NCBI GenBank assembly: GCA_020719105.1
Contig: DYQV01000028.1
Span: 1-12,659, forward strand
Direction: 5' to 3'
Origin: Rikenella microfusus
GTDB lineage: Bacteria; Bacteroidota; Bacteroidia; Bacteroidales; SZUA-534
DNA length: 12,659 nt
Below are positions 1-8,228 of the stretch, one piece after another; the first letter of the stretch is position 1; the number at the start of each line of letters is the position of its first letter. A program made the position numbers and the translations under genes. The notes under the pieces are model-generated. The model did not search any database. It worked only from the letters and a program-made list of their open reading frames with translations, and was not told where the DNA came from.

Positions 1-78
1 GCCTATCTTGCCGCTCTTTAAATAGACCTTATCACCCTATTTTGCACCACTACCAGCGAGAGATACTTAAATCACACG

Positions 79-1374
79 TTGTGTTCGCTTTATCATGTGC
101 AGCAAGACGCAGGAAGTAATAACAATAAGAGCATTGGCTTAACGGAAGCAGAAGACCCATTGCGTGGTAATTTTCCTGCAAGAATGTATGTGCGAGAAGG
201 TCGTCGTATTAACGGTAAAGCCACTTTTTTTGGAAGTGATACTCTCAAACGTAAGGCTAATGAGCCGAATGGTAATCTCCTTAATGGTGGACGACCTAAA
301 TTATCAGAATTTGCTTATCAGGGTGTCGGAATAACAGGATATACCATGGACACTCACGGGACGAGTCCTATAGAGGATGCCGCAGGTAAATACTTGGATA
401 CAGCCACTGGTGTTGGTGTTGTACCTTTGGGTGCTATGATGCCAAATGATATACCGAATATGTTTGTACCTTTAGCGATGTCCTCAAGTGCATGGGGTTA
501 CACAACGTTAAGGATGGACCCTGTTCGAGCTAATATGGGTCAAGTAGCCGCATTAGCTATAAAATTTGTTAAAGATAACGAGAGTAAAAATATCACCACT
601 GATACATTGGTCAAAAATACTACCGATGGTAAAGAATGGCTTGTTAAATTCCAAACCTACCTCTTAGAAAAAGGTGGAAAAATTTTCTTTTATAAGGACA
701 ACGAATTCCAAAATCCTAACGATGAGCAGCAGAAAAAAGCACATATAGCTGCTCAATTTTTAGGCATTTGGGGAGTTATGTCTGGATATGGTGTATCTAA
801 ATACAATGAGGATAATACATACCTTGCCCCTGAGAAACTTCAAGACATTTATAAGCAAGGGGGTTACATTTTAGGTTATGGTCAAAATTTTAATCGTGCT
901 GAGATGCTGATAAGCTCTCTTAATGGTGCTCACATTTCTTTTAAACCATGTTTAGACGGAGAAAAACCATTTCAGGATGTTGCCACTGATCAATGGTATT
1001 GTAAGCCTGTTAAAACTGCAAAAGAATTGGGATTCATTACAGGTTATACGAAACATATCCCTTGTAAAGTGGATAACGATAAAAACCCAGCATTTTGTCC
1101 TGAAGAAAACGTAAACTGGGCTGAAACCGCAAGCATGGTTCTAAAAACCATCTTTAATAACCCAACGCTTCCAATGGTTAAAGGTGAATGGTATGAACGA
1201 ATTACTAAGTGTTTAGGAAATAAGAAAAACGAGTTTACTAAAGGGCTTTCGGTACCACCGATAGACAACCCCCTAAAAAATCTTACAAGAGCAGATGCGG
1301 CTATATTTCTTTTTAATGCCATTGAACTTAGAAAAACAACAGATGAACCCAATAATATCTGTGGAGGGAATTAA
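79..1374 (+). CDS. FAD-dependent oxidoreductase C-terminal half fused to SLH domains, 5' end missing or broken
   Basis: Residues 1-170 resemble the C-terminal half of the FAD_oxidored family (PF12831): a VREGRRI motif near residue 38, then VPLGAMMPNDIPN and a RANMGQVAALA stretch near 113-160, matching the family's 'P..ALLP..l.NLLvaGR..MGQAAG' block. The N-terminal dinucleotide-binding fold is absent. Three SLH-like repeats follow, roughly 213-286 (degenerate), 297-359 (PFQDVATDQWY, clear) and 366-420. SLH domains usually bind cell-wall or envelope polymers, so the protein is probably surface-associated. The listed start is TTG at 79 with no convincing ribosome binding site. The same frame still looks family-like upstream (ERYLNHTLC) but is stopped by TAA at 19-21. 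The gene is therefore either a 5'-truncated or frameshifted pseudogene or an artefact of the window edge. It lies 2 bp before the next gene and is probably co-transcribed with it. Confidence 0.7.
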   Translation: MCSLYHVQQDAGSNNNKSIGLTEAEDPLRGNFPARMYVREGRRINGKATFFGSDTLKRKANEPNGNLLNGGRPKLSEFAYQGVGITGYTMDTHGTSPIEDAAGKYLDTATGVGVVPLGAMMPNDIPNMFVPLAMSSSAWGYTTLRMDPVRANMGQVAALAIKFVKDNESKNITTDTLVKNTTDGKEWLVKFQTYLLEKGGKIFFYKDNEFQNPNDEQQKKAHIAAQFLGIWGVMSGYGVSKYNEDNTYLAPEKLQDIYKQGGYILGYGQNFNRAEMLISSLNGAHISFKPCLDGEKPFQDVATDQWYCKPVKTAKELGFITGYTKHIPCKVDNDKNPAFCPEENVNWAETASMVLKTIFNNPTLPMVKGEWYERITKCLGNKKNEFTKGLSVPPIDNPLKNLTRADAAIFLFNAIELRKTTDEPNNICGGN

Positions 1375-1376
1375 AC

Positions 1377-3752
1377 ATGAAAACGCTCAACTTCCTCAAG
1401 ACCGCAATCATCTTTTCTTCTCTTTTTAGTTTGCACAGTGTAAGCGAAGCCGCTTGCATTGGTAACGAGTACGAACAACAAGACCCGTTGCCAAATATCA
1501 CATTACCAACTGTGCAAATTGACGCATTACCAGCGAAAATTCTACAAGGTCAATCGATAGAACTGAAAGCAAAACCTTCTGTTAATGATGGTGGTTATCC
1601 ATTTTTTGTCTGGTGTGCAGATGCAGGTGTTTTTGAAGAAACCGCAGACAGCATAACTAACGATTATGCTACAGTTAAATTTACTGCACCGAATGATGCT
1701 GCAATCAATCAAGTGAAAATTGTAGTTTTAGTAGGAGATACATTGGGTTACATTAATGTAGCAACTACAATTGTTCCAGTGCAACTCATCACAACCACTG
1801 CTTCAGACCCACGCCTTGGCAAGGTTACCATCACCAGTAACTTACCAAGCATCAATCTCAGCGTTTCAGGTACAGCATTACTCAATGGTCAACCTATTCA
1901 AGCAACTTGGTCGCCAGACGGAGTGAGTTTTAATTTGTATAAAGCAACGGGCACAACCATAGAAACTTTCTCACAACCCGTCAAACTCGACATTCGTGAT
2001 GTTAATAGAAAAGAAATTTACGTTGGTTGTTTTCCCTTCAAAGATGTGTGTTCTGGTTATTGGTACACCCGCCCCATCATGAAACTGTGGAAAGAAGGCG
2101 TTATTGAAGGCTATAACAACGGTAAATCAGCTATTTTTGGCATTTCAAATGGTGCAACTCGAGCGGAGTTTATTGCTGCGTTAGTTAGAGCTTTAGAACA
2201 AGGCAAAACCCCCGACCCATTAACAGTTGCTCCCTTTGCAGATGTTAGCAAAGATATATGGTATGCACCGTACATTGAATACGCCAAAAAATTGGGTTTA
2301 ATTCAAGGTTGTGATACCACTAAAAATCTTTTCTGTCCCGACAAAGTTATTACTCGTGCCGAAGCGATTAAAATTTTAGTATTAGCTTATCCGCACCTCA
2401 AAGCCCTTCAAGGCAAAACACCGACAAAAATGTTTTCGGATGTTACCGATAAGCAACAATGGTTTTATTCATACATTTACGCCGCTCAAGCTGCTAACAT
2501 TATCGGCGGTTACAAAGATGGGACTTTTCGCCCTAATCAACCCATGAATCGCGCCGAAATGGCAAAGGTTGTTTGTGCCGCAGCGTATGGCGTTGCTGCT
2601 TGCATTGAAAGCGGAGAAAATAAAGAAATCCCTCAACTTGCAAAAGTTACCTCAGTTTCTCCTTTAACCGCTACATTAGGGCAATTGCTTAAAATTAGCG
2701 TGATCGGTGAAAACTTACCAGATACCACTGCTTTATGGATTGCAAATTGTTCAAATGTTGTTGCAATCGGTGGCACTGCTCAAAAACGTGATTTTGAATG
2801 CACCTCTTCTAACGATCAAACAGGTTCACAAGAAGGTGTTGTTAAAGATAAACCTGATGGAACTATTTTATCTAACTTCAATGTAAATGTTTCTAAAACA
2901 ATTACAGGTTGCACAACTCCAACGGTTAGCTCGGTTTCTCCGTTAAAAGCAACTTTGAATCAAAACACAACTTTTACTGTGAATGGTAGTTGTTTAACAG
3001 ACGCAACGGCTTTCTTTATCCCTGAATGTGCCAGTTTAGCCAATTTAGGTGGTTCAGAAACTCAACGCCAATTCCAATGCACACCAAGTTACACAACTGG
3101 CATAAAAGAAGGCGTGGTTAAAGATAAATCTGGCGGAACAACTTTATTGAGTTTCTCGGTAAATGTTGATCAACAAGTTGCTACTTGCACAACTCCAACG
3201 GTTAGCTCGGTTTCTCCGTTAAAAGCAACTTTAAACCAAAACACAACTTTTACTGTTAATGGTAATTGTTTAACAGACACAACGGCTTTCTGGATTGGTG
3301 AATGTGCTAATTTAACCAATTTAGGTGGCACTGAAACCCAACGTCAATACCAATGTACGCCTAGTTATACAGCTGGCATAAAAGAAGGTGTTGTTAAGGA
3401 TAAATTAGGTGGTGCAGTTTTGTTGAGTTTTAATGTAGATGTGCAAACCACAACTACTACTACAACGCCGCCCATAACTCCTCCTATAACATCATGCACT
3501 CCAGCGGTTAGCTCGGTTTCTCCGTTGCAAGCAACATTAGATGAATTAGCCACTTTCACCGTTTATGGTAGCTGTTTACCAGAGACTACGGCTGTTTGGA
3601 TTGATGAATGTACTAATTTGGTTAGTTCAGGTGGTTCTGAAACTCAACGTAGATTCCAATGTACACCTAGTACAACTGGTTCAAAAAGTGGGGTAGTTAA
3701 GGATAAATCTGGTGGTTCTACCTTATATAGCTTCAATGTAGCAGTACAATAG
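1377..3752 (+). CDS. Secreted SLH-domain protein with four IPT/TIG-like repeats
   Basis: The 791-residue protein has a signal peptide with probable cleavage after residue 25 (SEA/ACIGN). Residues 26-140 form an Ig-like domain opening with CIGNEYE, shared with the next gene. Three SLH repeats follow at about 215-272, 285-345 and 352-405, with canonical motifs such as PFADVSKDIWY, TRAEAIK and GYKDGTFRPNQPMNRAEM. From about 424 to the end come four repeats of about 90 residues that start VSSVSPL and end GVVKDK...FNV, resembling IPT/TIG beta-sandwich domains. Each repeat has paired cysteines (C near the middle, CTPS), suggesting disulfides. A Thr/Pro-rich linker separates repeats 3 and 4. The start is ATG with GGAGGG at 1363-1368, 8 bp upstream. 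Likely role: an envelope-anchored adhesin or structural protein (inference). The ligand is unknown. Confidence 0.85.
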   Translation: MKTLNFLKTAIIFSSLFSLHSVSEAACIGNEYEQQDPLPNITLPTVQIDALPAKILQGQSIELKAKPSVNDGGYPFFVWCADAGVFEETADSITNDYATVKFTAPNDAAINQVKIVVLVGDTLGYINVATTIVPVQLITTTASDPRLGKVTITSNLPSINLSVSGTALLNGQPIQATWSPDGVSFNLYKATGTTIETFSQPVKLDIRDVNRKEIYVGCFPFKDVCSGYWYTRPIMKLWKEGVIEGYNNGKSAIFGISNGATRAEFIAALVRALEQGKTPDPLTVAPFADVSKDIWYAPYIEYAKKLGLIQGCDTTKNLFCPDKVITRAEAIKILVLAYPHLKALQGKTPTKMFSDVTDKQQWFYSYIYAAQAANIIGGYKDGTFRPNQPMNRAEMAKVVCAAAYGVAACIESGENKEIPQLAKVTSVSPLTATLGQLLKISVIGENLPDTTALWIANCSNVVAIGGTAQKRDFECTSSNDQTGSQEGVVKDKPDGTILSNFNVNVSKTITGCTTPTVSSVSPLKATLNQNTTFTVNGSCLTDATAFFIPECASLANLGGSETQRQFQCTPSYTTGIKEGVVKDKSGGTTLLSFSVNVDQQVATCTTPTVSSVSPLKATLNQNTTFTVNGNCLTDTTAFWIGECANLTNLGGTETQRQYQCTPSYTAGIKEGVVKDKLGGAVLLSFNVDVQTTTTTTTPPITPPITSCTPAVSSVSPLQATLDELATFTVYGSCLPETTAVWIDECTNLVSSGGSETQRRFQCTPSTTGSKSGVVKDKSGGSTLYSFNVAVQ
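2911..3749 (+). repeat. Intragenic repeats encoding IPT/TIG-like domains
   Basis: Near-identical DNA begins at 2911 and 3187, a period of 276 bp or 92 codons. The first roughly 45 bases of the two copies are the same. A more diverged copy begins near 3496 and an older one near 2647. High nucleotide identity between the two central copies points to recent duplication or gene conversion. Confidence 0.85.
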
Positions 3753-3764
3753 GAGAAATAAACC

Positions 3765-6509
3765 ATGTTTTTCAAGAAAAAATTATTAGTACAAGCCTGT
3801 GCTTCAGTGTTATTAACTCCTATTAGTAGCTATGTAATAGCAGAAATCTGCATTGGTAACAACTATGAATACGATGTGGTAGCACCAGACAATGCAATTC
3901 CTCCTACTTTAAAAATAGAATTGCCAGAAATAATGCCGAGTTTGAGTGGTGGACAGTCTACTAACTTTAAATTAACGCCAACGTTAGCAACGGGCGAAAC
4001 GGTTGCCGATTTCTTCATTTGTGCTCCAGAAGGTGAATTAGTTGCAATTGCTCCCGATCAAATCAAATATACAGCACCTTCACAAGTTTCATCTGATAAA
4101 ATCATTAAAATTATTGCACAAGTTGCTAACTCTCAAGGCTTAGTTGGTGGCGATAATTTCTATGTTCAACTTAAAGGTTCTTCAACTACTGCAATTAACG
4201 GACAACTTTTAGATAGCAATGGAAAGCCGATTTCTGGCGTAACAATTACCATTGGTGATAAAACAGTTACAACGGATAGCAACGGTAATTATCAAATTAG
4301 TGGATTGCCATTAGGAACTTACACCGTTACAGCGAGCAACGAGGGTTATTCCTTTAGTCCTACACAAGTTACCTTAGATGCTACAAATACCAATCCTAGC
4401 GTTAAATTAACGGGGACATTTACTGATAATGTTGCTCAAATAGTTGTAGGAGCACACAGTTGTCAAGATAATGTAAATCGTGTTTTATTGATCAATGGTA
4501 GTGGAGAAACTCTTCAAACATTTAATTCAATGATTGCTGGAAAAGGAATTGATGTTGCAAGTGTGGATTGGGATTTAAATAAAACCGTTGATTTCTTAGT
4601 GGCGAGTGGATTGTTTTCAGGAAATAGTGCATTTACCTTTGATTTATTAGGCAAAAAACTCTCAGCATTGCCTGTGAATACCCTAAACAAAGGGATAAGA
4701 ATTGTTTTCGGTAAATTTGAGAACGGGGCAGTCGCAGTTGTTGTTAATCAAGCTAAAGATGAATACCTTTACATTTACCCAACTGGGAAAGAACCTTATG
4801 CTTTAGAAATCCTCAAAAATGCCACCACTGTTAATGTTGTAATGGCGGATTTGAACGGTGATGGCATCGATGAAATGATTGTGCTTTCTTCAAGAGAAAT
4901 TAACGGAACAAATGTTTTAGTTTTAGATAGCAAAGCCAAGGCATTAAATTCGTTACTTTTAACATTGGATGGCTCTTCTGCAACCACTAACTTACCCGGT
5001 TTAGTAGGAACGGCTTTTGTGGAACAAGGAAAAATTATTCTTGCACTTGGAAATGCAGAGGGAAAAAATCATAAAGTTGCTTTATATAGTTTTGATAAAG
5101 ATTTTAAAGCAAGTTTTATAAAAAGTTTTGTACCATTCACCACTGCAACAAACAATCCTTGTAACATAGATGTAGAAGGTTTGTTATTAAGTAATACTAT
5201 TCAAAATAACAAATCAATACTGCTAGTTTCTCAAAATGGTAGCACAGAGCTCAAATCATTTGATACTGATGGTTCTGAACTCAAAACCATACAGGTAAAT
5301 GTAAATAATCAAGCAATTACAGGTATTGCTGGTACAAATCAAATCATAAATCCAACAACGGGTTCTAATCCTTCTAATAGTACTCCAACAACGGGTTCTA
5401 ATCCTTCTAACGGTACTCCAACAACGGGTTCTAATCCTTCTAACGGTACTCCAACAACGGGTTCTGAAACTATCGTTAGTAATGGATCAACATTGCCACC
5501 ACCAGGAATACCTATAAAAGATATTACGATTATAGGAACATCAGAGAAACCATTGGAAGTTGACAATTATGACATCGAAGGAAAAATTCATTTTGAGAAT
5601 GTAGTAATTGTTAATATTAGAATTAAATCCGATGCAAGAGTTACGTTTGGTAAAAATGTTCGTTTTAAGGATAGAAAGTATATTCCACATCATACTGATT
5701 TATCGGAGATTTTTGTACGAATTCAACAACCACTACATAAGGTAAAGAGAAACCCTTCAGCAATTATATTAACTCAAAACATTGTAGTTAATGCACCCAC
5801 GATTTTAGAACGCATTCAAGGGCTTATTCCAGCTATTCAACAAGATAATTCTACAGGTAATTTAGTGCTTGAAACAATCACGCAACGTTTCATGCTAAGA
5901 CCCGTAAAAATTAGACAAGGCGATGGAAAGAAACCAAAAGGTTGGAATTTTGAAATAACTGGAGAAGTTACATTTGTAACAGAAGAAGATCATGAAGTTG
6001 GATTAATTCCAGTCATGGAGGACTTAGAGAGTTTTGGAACGGTATTAGAACAAAACGGAGTAGGTGGATTAGAAGCCGCAGACACCGGACAAATAACTGC
6101 TTTACCTCTATCAAATCCAGATATAGGATTTTATGCAGCAATGCCTGAAATATTTTCGGAATCTGTCGATGATGCACAACCTGAAGGATTACAACCCGTT
6201 GACGAACCCAATATGCCAAAAGAAAATAAACACTTAGTTTCCTTTATTTTTAGAGACAAACATGGTAAAAAACGCAAGCAAAAACTTTATCCTCATATTG
6301 GTGAACTAGGTTTAACTTCAGCCCAAATAGATTTAAATGGGATAGTTTCTCTTACTTTTAAGGGTGTCGTTTATCGTGGAATCCTAGATTATGGCGTGTT
6401 ACATGGTATTAAGAGTACCGGCTTACTTGATGCTCAATTAAGAGAAGATGGAAATGCAATGATTATTTATCCTTCAGGTAAAAAACAAATTTTTCATCTC
6501 ATCAAGTAA
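3765..6509 (+). CDS. Large secreted protein with carboxypeptidase-regulatory-like and FG-GAP-like domains
   Basis: The 914-residue protein has a signal peptide (probable cleavage after residue 26). Its mature N-terminal domain begins ICIGNNYEYD and parallels that of the upstream protein up to about residue 140. Residues 143-220 look like a carboxypeptidase-regulatory/CNA-B-like beta-sandwich (GQLLDSNGKPISGVTI, then TDSNGNYQISGLPLGTYTV). Residues 225-525 look like a beta-propeller with FG-GAP-type calcium loops, the clearest being ADLNGDGIDEM near 359-369. A Ser/Thr/Asn linker of 11-residue repeats (PTTGSNPSNGT) spans about 530-567. The C-terminal 350 residues match nothing I recognise. They include a basic stretch (KHGKKRKQK) and end in YPSGKKQIFHLIK. 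The start is ATG with AGGAG at 3751-3755 overlapping the upstream stop codon. It is probably exported and works with the SLH proteins; the function is unknown. Confidence 0.8.
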   Translation: MFFKKKLLVQACASVLLTPISSYVIAEICIGNNYEYDVVAPDNAIPPTLKIELPEIMPSLSGGQSTNFKLTPTLATGETVADFFICAPEGELVAIAPDQIKYTAPSQVSSDKIIKIIAQVANSQGLVGGDNFYVQLKGSSTTAINGQLLDSNGKPISGVTITIGDKTVTTDSNGNYQISGLPLGTYTVTASNEGYSFSPTQVTLDATNTNPSVKLTGTFTDNVAQIVVGAHSCQDNVNRVLLINGSGETLQTFNSMIAGKGIDVASVDWDLNKTVDFLVASGLFSGNSAFTFDLLGKKLSALPVNTLNKGIRIVFGKFENGAVAVVVNQAKDEYLYIYPTGKEPYALEILKNATTVNVVMADLNGDGIDEMIVLSSREINGTNVLVLDSKAKALNSLLLTLDGSSATTNLPGLVGTAFVEQGKIILALGNAEGKNHKVALYSFDKDFKASFIKSFVPFTTATNNPCNIDVEGLLLSNTIQNNKSILLVSQNGSTELKSFDTDGSELKTIQVNVNNQAITGIAGTNQIINPTTGSNPSNSTPTTGSNPSNGTPTTGSNPSNGTPTTGSETIVSNGSTLPPPGIPIKDITIIGTSEKPLEVDNYDIEGKIHFENVVIVNIRIKSDARVTFGKNVRFKDRKYIPHHTDLSEIFVRIQQPLHKVKRNPSAIILTQNIVVNAPTILERIQGLIPAIQQDNSTGNLVLETITQRFMLRPVKIRQGDGKKPKGWNFEITGEVTFVTEEDHEVGLIPVMEDLESFGTVLEQNGVGGLEAADTGQITALPLSNPDIGFYAAMPEIFSESVDDAQPEGLQPVDEPNMPKENKHLVSFIFRDKHGKKRKQKLYPHIGELGLTSAQIDLNGIVSLTFKGVVYRGILDYGVLHGIKSTGLLDAQLREDGNAMIIYPSGKKQIFHLIK
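5352..5465 (+). repeat. 33-bp tandem repeat encoding PTTGSNPSNGT linker
   Basis: Three complete 33-bp units start at 5352, 5385 and 5418, with a partial fourth at 5451-5465. Copies 2 and 3 are identical; copy 1 differs at a few bases (AATAGT instead of AACGGT). The array keeps reading frame and encodes a flexible, probably glycosylatable linker. Confidence 0.9.
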
Positions 6510-6534
6510 TTTATCTTGACGCTGAGTTTAACTA

Positions 6535-6567
6535 AAAAACCCTAATCCCAAAAGATTGGGGCTTTTT
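6535..6567 (+). terminator. Rho-independent terminator of the secreted-protein operon
   Basis: CCCTAATC (6540-6547) pairs with GATTGGGG (6554-6561), including one G-U pair, around a six-base loop. It is followed by C and TTTTT, with an A-run on the left side. It sits about 30 bp after the stop of the 914-residue gene. Confidence 0.85.
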
Positions 6568-7084
6568 CATTTTTGTTCACAATGGAAACCTGTCCGCATC
6601 GTGCAAGCCCTTCATAACCTCTCACCCTTAAACACCCCTTAAATCGCGTTTTAGTGCGCTTGGGTTTTAATCTAGTTGGTTTAAGACCCCTCTATGGCGT
6701 TTATTTTGCCATTTTTAGCCGTTTATTCGATTTTACCCTATCAGCCTATCCATTTTGACATTTAACGATTCTAAAGGGATTCTAGGCGTTTTTATCAAAC
6801 TTGATTCTGTTAATTTTTAATCTGCCGACCCGCTGTGGGGATTTTTTTTGGATAATTTTACCAAAATTTTAGATAATTTATTGATTTTTAATAATTTATT
6901 GTCTAAAAACCGCTGTTTAATCAATTATTTTCACTTAATTAGTTGATTTTATTCATAAAACCTAAAAAAAGGGTTTTCTTGTTTTTCAAATTTTTTCGAG
7001 ATTTTCCCTTTTTAAATATTTTAAATACTTTTAAACCCTTTTACGACCATCTAACTATTTGTTTTTTAATAATTTTTAGCGCGA
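6568..7084. other. Gene-free AT-rich origin-proximal region
   Basis: No credible ORF is visible. Contents: a hairpin with GGGTTTTAA (6662-6670) against TTAAGACCC (6681-6689); two copies of CGTTTATT 22 bp apart (6698 and 6720); and a strongly AT-rich tract at about 6841-7080 with two ATAATTTATTG copies (6873 and 6891). A weak AAAACC/GGTTTT hairpin lies at 6957-6977. The AT-rich tract beside the iterons would suit a strand-opening region. No perfect DnaA box was found. Confidence 0.5.
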
Positions 7085-7170
7085 TTCAATGACAAATCCG
7101 CAGTCATTCAATGACAAATCCGCAGTCATTCAATGACAAATCCGCAGTCATTCAATGACAAATCCGCAGT
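7085..7170 (+). repeat. Iteron array of the replication origin
   Basis: Four head-to-tail units have a 22-bp period and start at 7085, 7107, 7129 and 7151. The last is 20 bp. The unit begins TTCAATGACAAATCCGCAGT and the copies are identical where complete. The position, 100 bp upstream of a Rep_3 initiator and next to an AT-rich tract, is typical of an iteron-controlled theta origin. Confidence 0.93.
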
Positions 7171-7188
7171 ATTAAATGATATTATTTT

Positions 7189-7212
7189 TTAATGTCATTT
7201 AGATGACATTAA
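7189..7212. promoter_or_regulatory. Inverted repeat, probable Rep autorepression operator
   Basis: TTAATGTCAT (7189-7198) and ATGACATTAA (7203-7212) are perfect 10-bp arms around TTAG. The half-site ATGACA is also the iteron core. In Rep_3 plasmids, Rep monomers bind iterons and dimers bind a related inverted repeat over the rep promoter. The repeat lies just upstream of the -10 element. Confidence 0.8.
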
Positions 7213-7231
7213 GTTATATTGTCTTTAATTG

Positions 7232-7240
7232 TGCTATAAT
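7232..7240 (+). promoter_or_regulatory. Extended -10 promoter of rep
   Basis: TGCTATAAT is a perfect extended -10. The -35 position (about 7212-7217) is poor and abuts the inverted repeat, so a bound Rep dimer could block RNA polymerase. Confidence 0.65.
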
Positions 7241-7271
7241 CCTAACAGACTAAACATTCAAGGGGGTAATA

Positions 7272-8153
7272 ATGAGCAGCAACCAAAAATTGACGGTTTG
7301 CAAGGCAAATAAAGTCATTGAAGCTGGTTATAAACTAAGCCTAAATGAGCAGCGGGTTGTTTTGGGGTGCATTGCTCAAGTCAATTCGAAAGAAGCGTTA
7401 TTAACAACAGATGAATTTGAATTATCAGCTAAAGATTTTGCTAAATGGTTCTCTGTTTCGGAAGATCGAGCCTATCATGCGTTGGTAGAAGTTGCAGAAA
7501 GTTTATTTAACCGCTACATAATTATTGATGAACCTTTTCCTGATAAACCTAAAGCAAAACGATTAAAAACTCGTTGGATTAGTTCAATTACATATTTAAC
7601 AGACGAAGGAAAAATTAGTTTATGTTTTGCTCAAAAAATATTGCCCTATTTAAGCGAGTTAAAAGGTCAATTTACTCGTTATAATCTTGAACATATTGGG
7701 AAAATGACTTCTGTTTATGGGATTCGTTTGTATGAGTTGTTAGCACAATGGCAAAGTGTAGGTAAAAGAGAAGTTGAAGTTGATTGGTTAAGAAAACAAT
7801 TTGAAATTGAAGACCAATATCGTGCAATGTGTGACCTTAAAAAAAGAGTGCTTGACCCAGCGGTGAAAGATGTTAATACACATTCAAATTATCAAGTAGG
7901 TTGGACACAACGTAAAACGGGTAGGAAAGTGACGCATTTAACCTTTAAATTTAGTGAGAAACAACCGCCAGCTCCTTTAAAAAAAGCGGTTTCTAAAACT
8001 AAATCAATAAAGAAAAAAACTGTGGATATTCAAGAGGATAAAATTGATAATTTGGATTACTTTGCGGGTTTGCGTAAAAAATATGGCGATGCGGTGAAAG
8101 ATAAATTTTCCCCAGATATTGTTGAACAGTTAAAAGCTCAAGGTCGCTGGTAA
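7272..8153 (+). CDS. repB: Replication initiation protein, Rep_3/RepB family
   Basis: The 293-residue protein has the two winged-helix domains of Rep_3 (PF01051) initiators. WH1 is at about 5-125, opening with KANKVIEAGYKLSLNEQRV. WH2 is at about 130-230 with YGIRLYELLAQW and a KKRVLDPAVKDVN helix. After a Lys-rich linker (residues 236-256) comes a short tail (FAGLRKKYGDAV), a common C-terminal extension in these proteins. It binds the iterons at 7085-7170 to open the origin and recruit the host replisome, and probably represses itself through the inverted repeat at 7189-7212. The start is ATG with a strong AGGGGG at 7261-7266. It stands alone, and the next genes converge on it. Confidence 0.93.
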   Translation: MSSNQKLTVCKANKVIEAGYKLSLNEQRVVLGCIAQVNSKEALLTTDEFELSAKDFAKWFSVSEDRAYHALVEVAESLFNRYIIIDEPFPDKPKAKRLKTRWISSITYLTDEGKISLCFAQKILPYLSELKGQFTRYNLEHIGKMTSVYGIRLYELLAQWQSVGKREVEVDWLRKQFEIEDQYRAMCDLKKRVLDPAVKDVNTHSNYQVGWTQRKTGRKVTHLTFKFSEKQPPAPLKKAVSKTKSIKKKTVDIQEDKIDNLDYFAGLRKKYGDAVKDKFSPDIVEQLKAQGRW

Positions 8154-8188
8154 AAATAATCTCGATATTTTTTATCACCTCTCAAAAT

Positions 8189-8224
8189 ACATAAGGCATT
8201 AACCCGTCGGCAAATGCCTTATGT
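8189..8224. terminator. Long perfect hairpin between convergent genes
   Basis: ACATAAGGCATT (8189-8200) and AATGCCTTATGT (8213-8224) are perfect 12-bp arms around a 12-base loop. Read on the minus strand the stem is followed by ATTTTGAG, a weak T-tract. On the plus strand there is no T-tract. It probably terminates the minus-strand operon and may also stop rep transcription. A protein-binding site is the alternative. Confidence 0.55.
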
Positions 8225-8228
8225 GAAA

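Noticed and set aside
1..78. Minus-strand reading resembling an Ig-like repeat (SLAGSGAK, stop, GDKVYLKSGK)
   Set aside because: Only about 22 codons long and interrupted by a stop at the window edge. Too short to support a gene.
5339..5566. 75-codon minus-strand ORF with a repeated VPLEGLEPVVG motif
   Set aside because: It is the reverse-strand image of the 33-bp linker repeats in the 914-residue gene, with no start signals.
7085..7170. CRISPR-like array
   Set aside because: The repeats are directly adjacent, with no spacers, and lie at a Rep_3 origin, so they are iterons.
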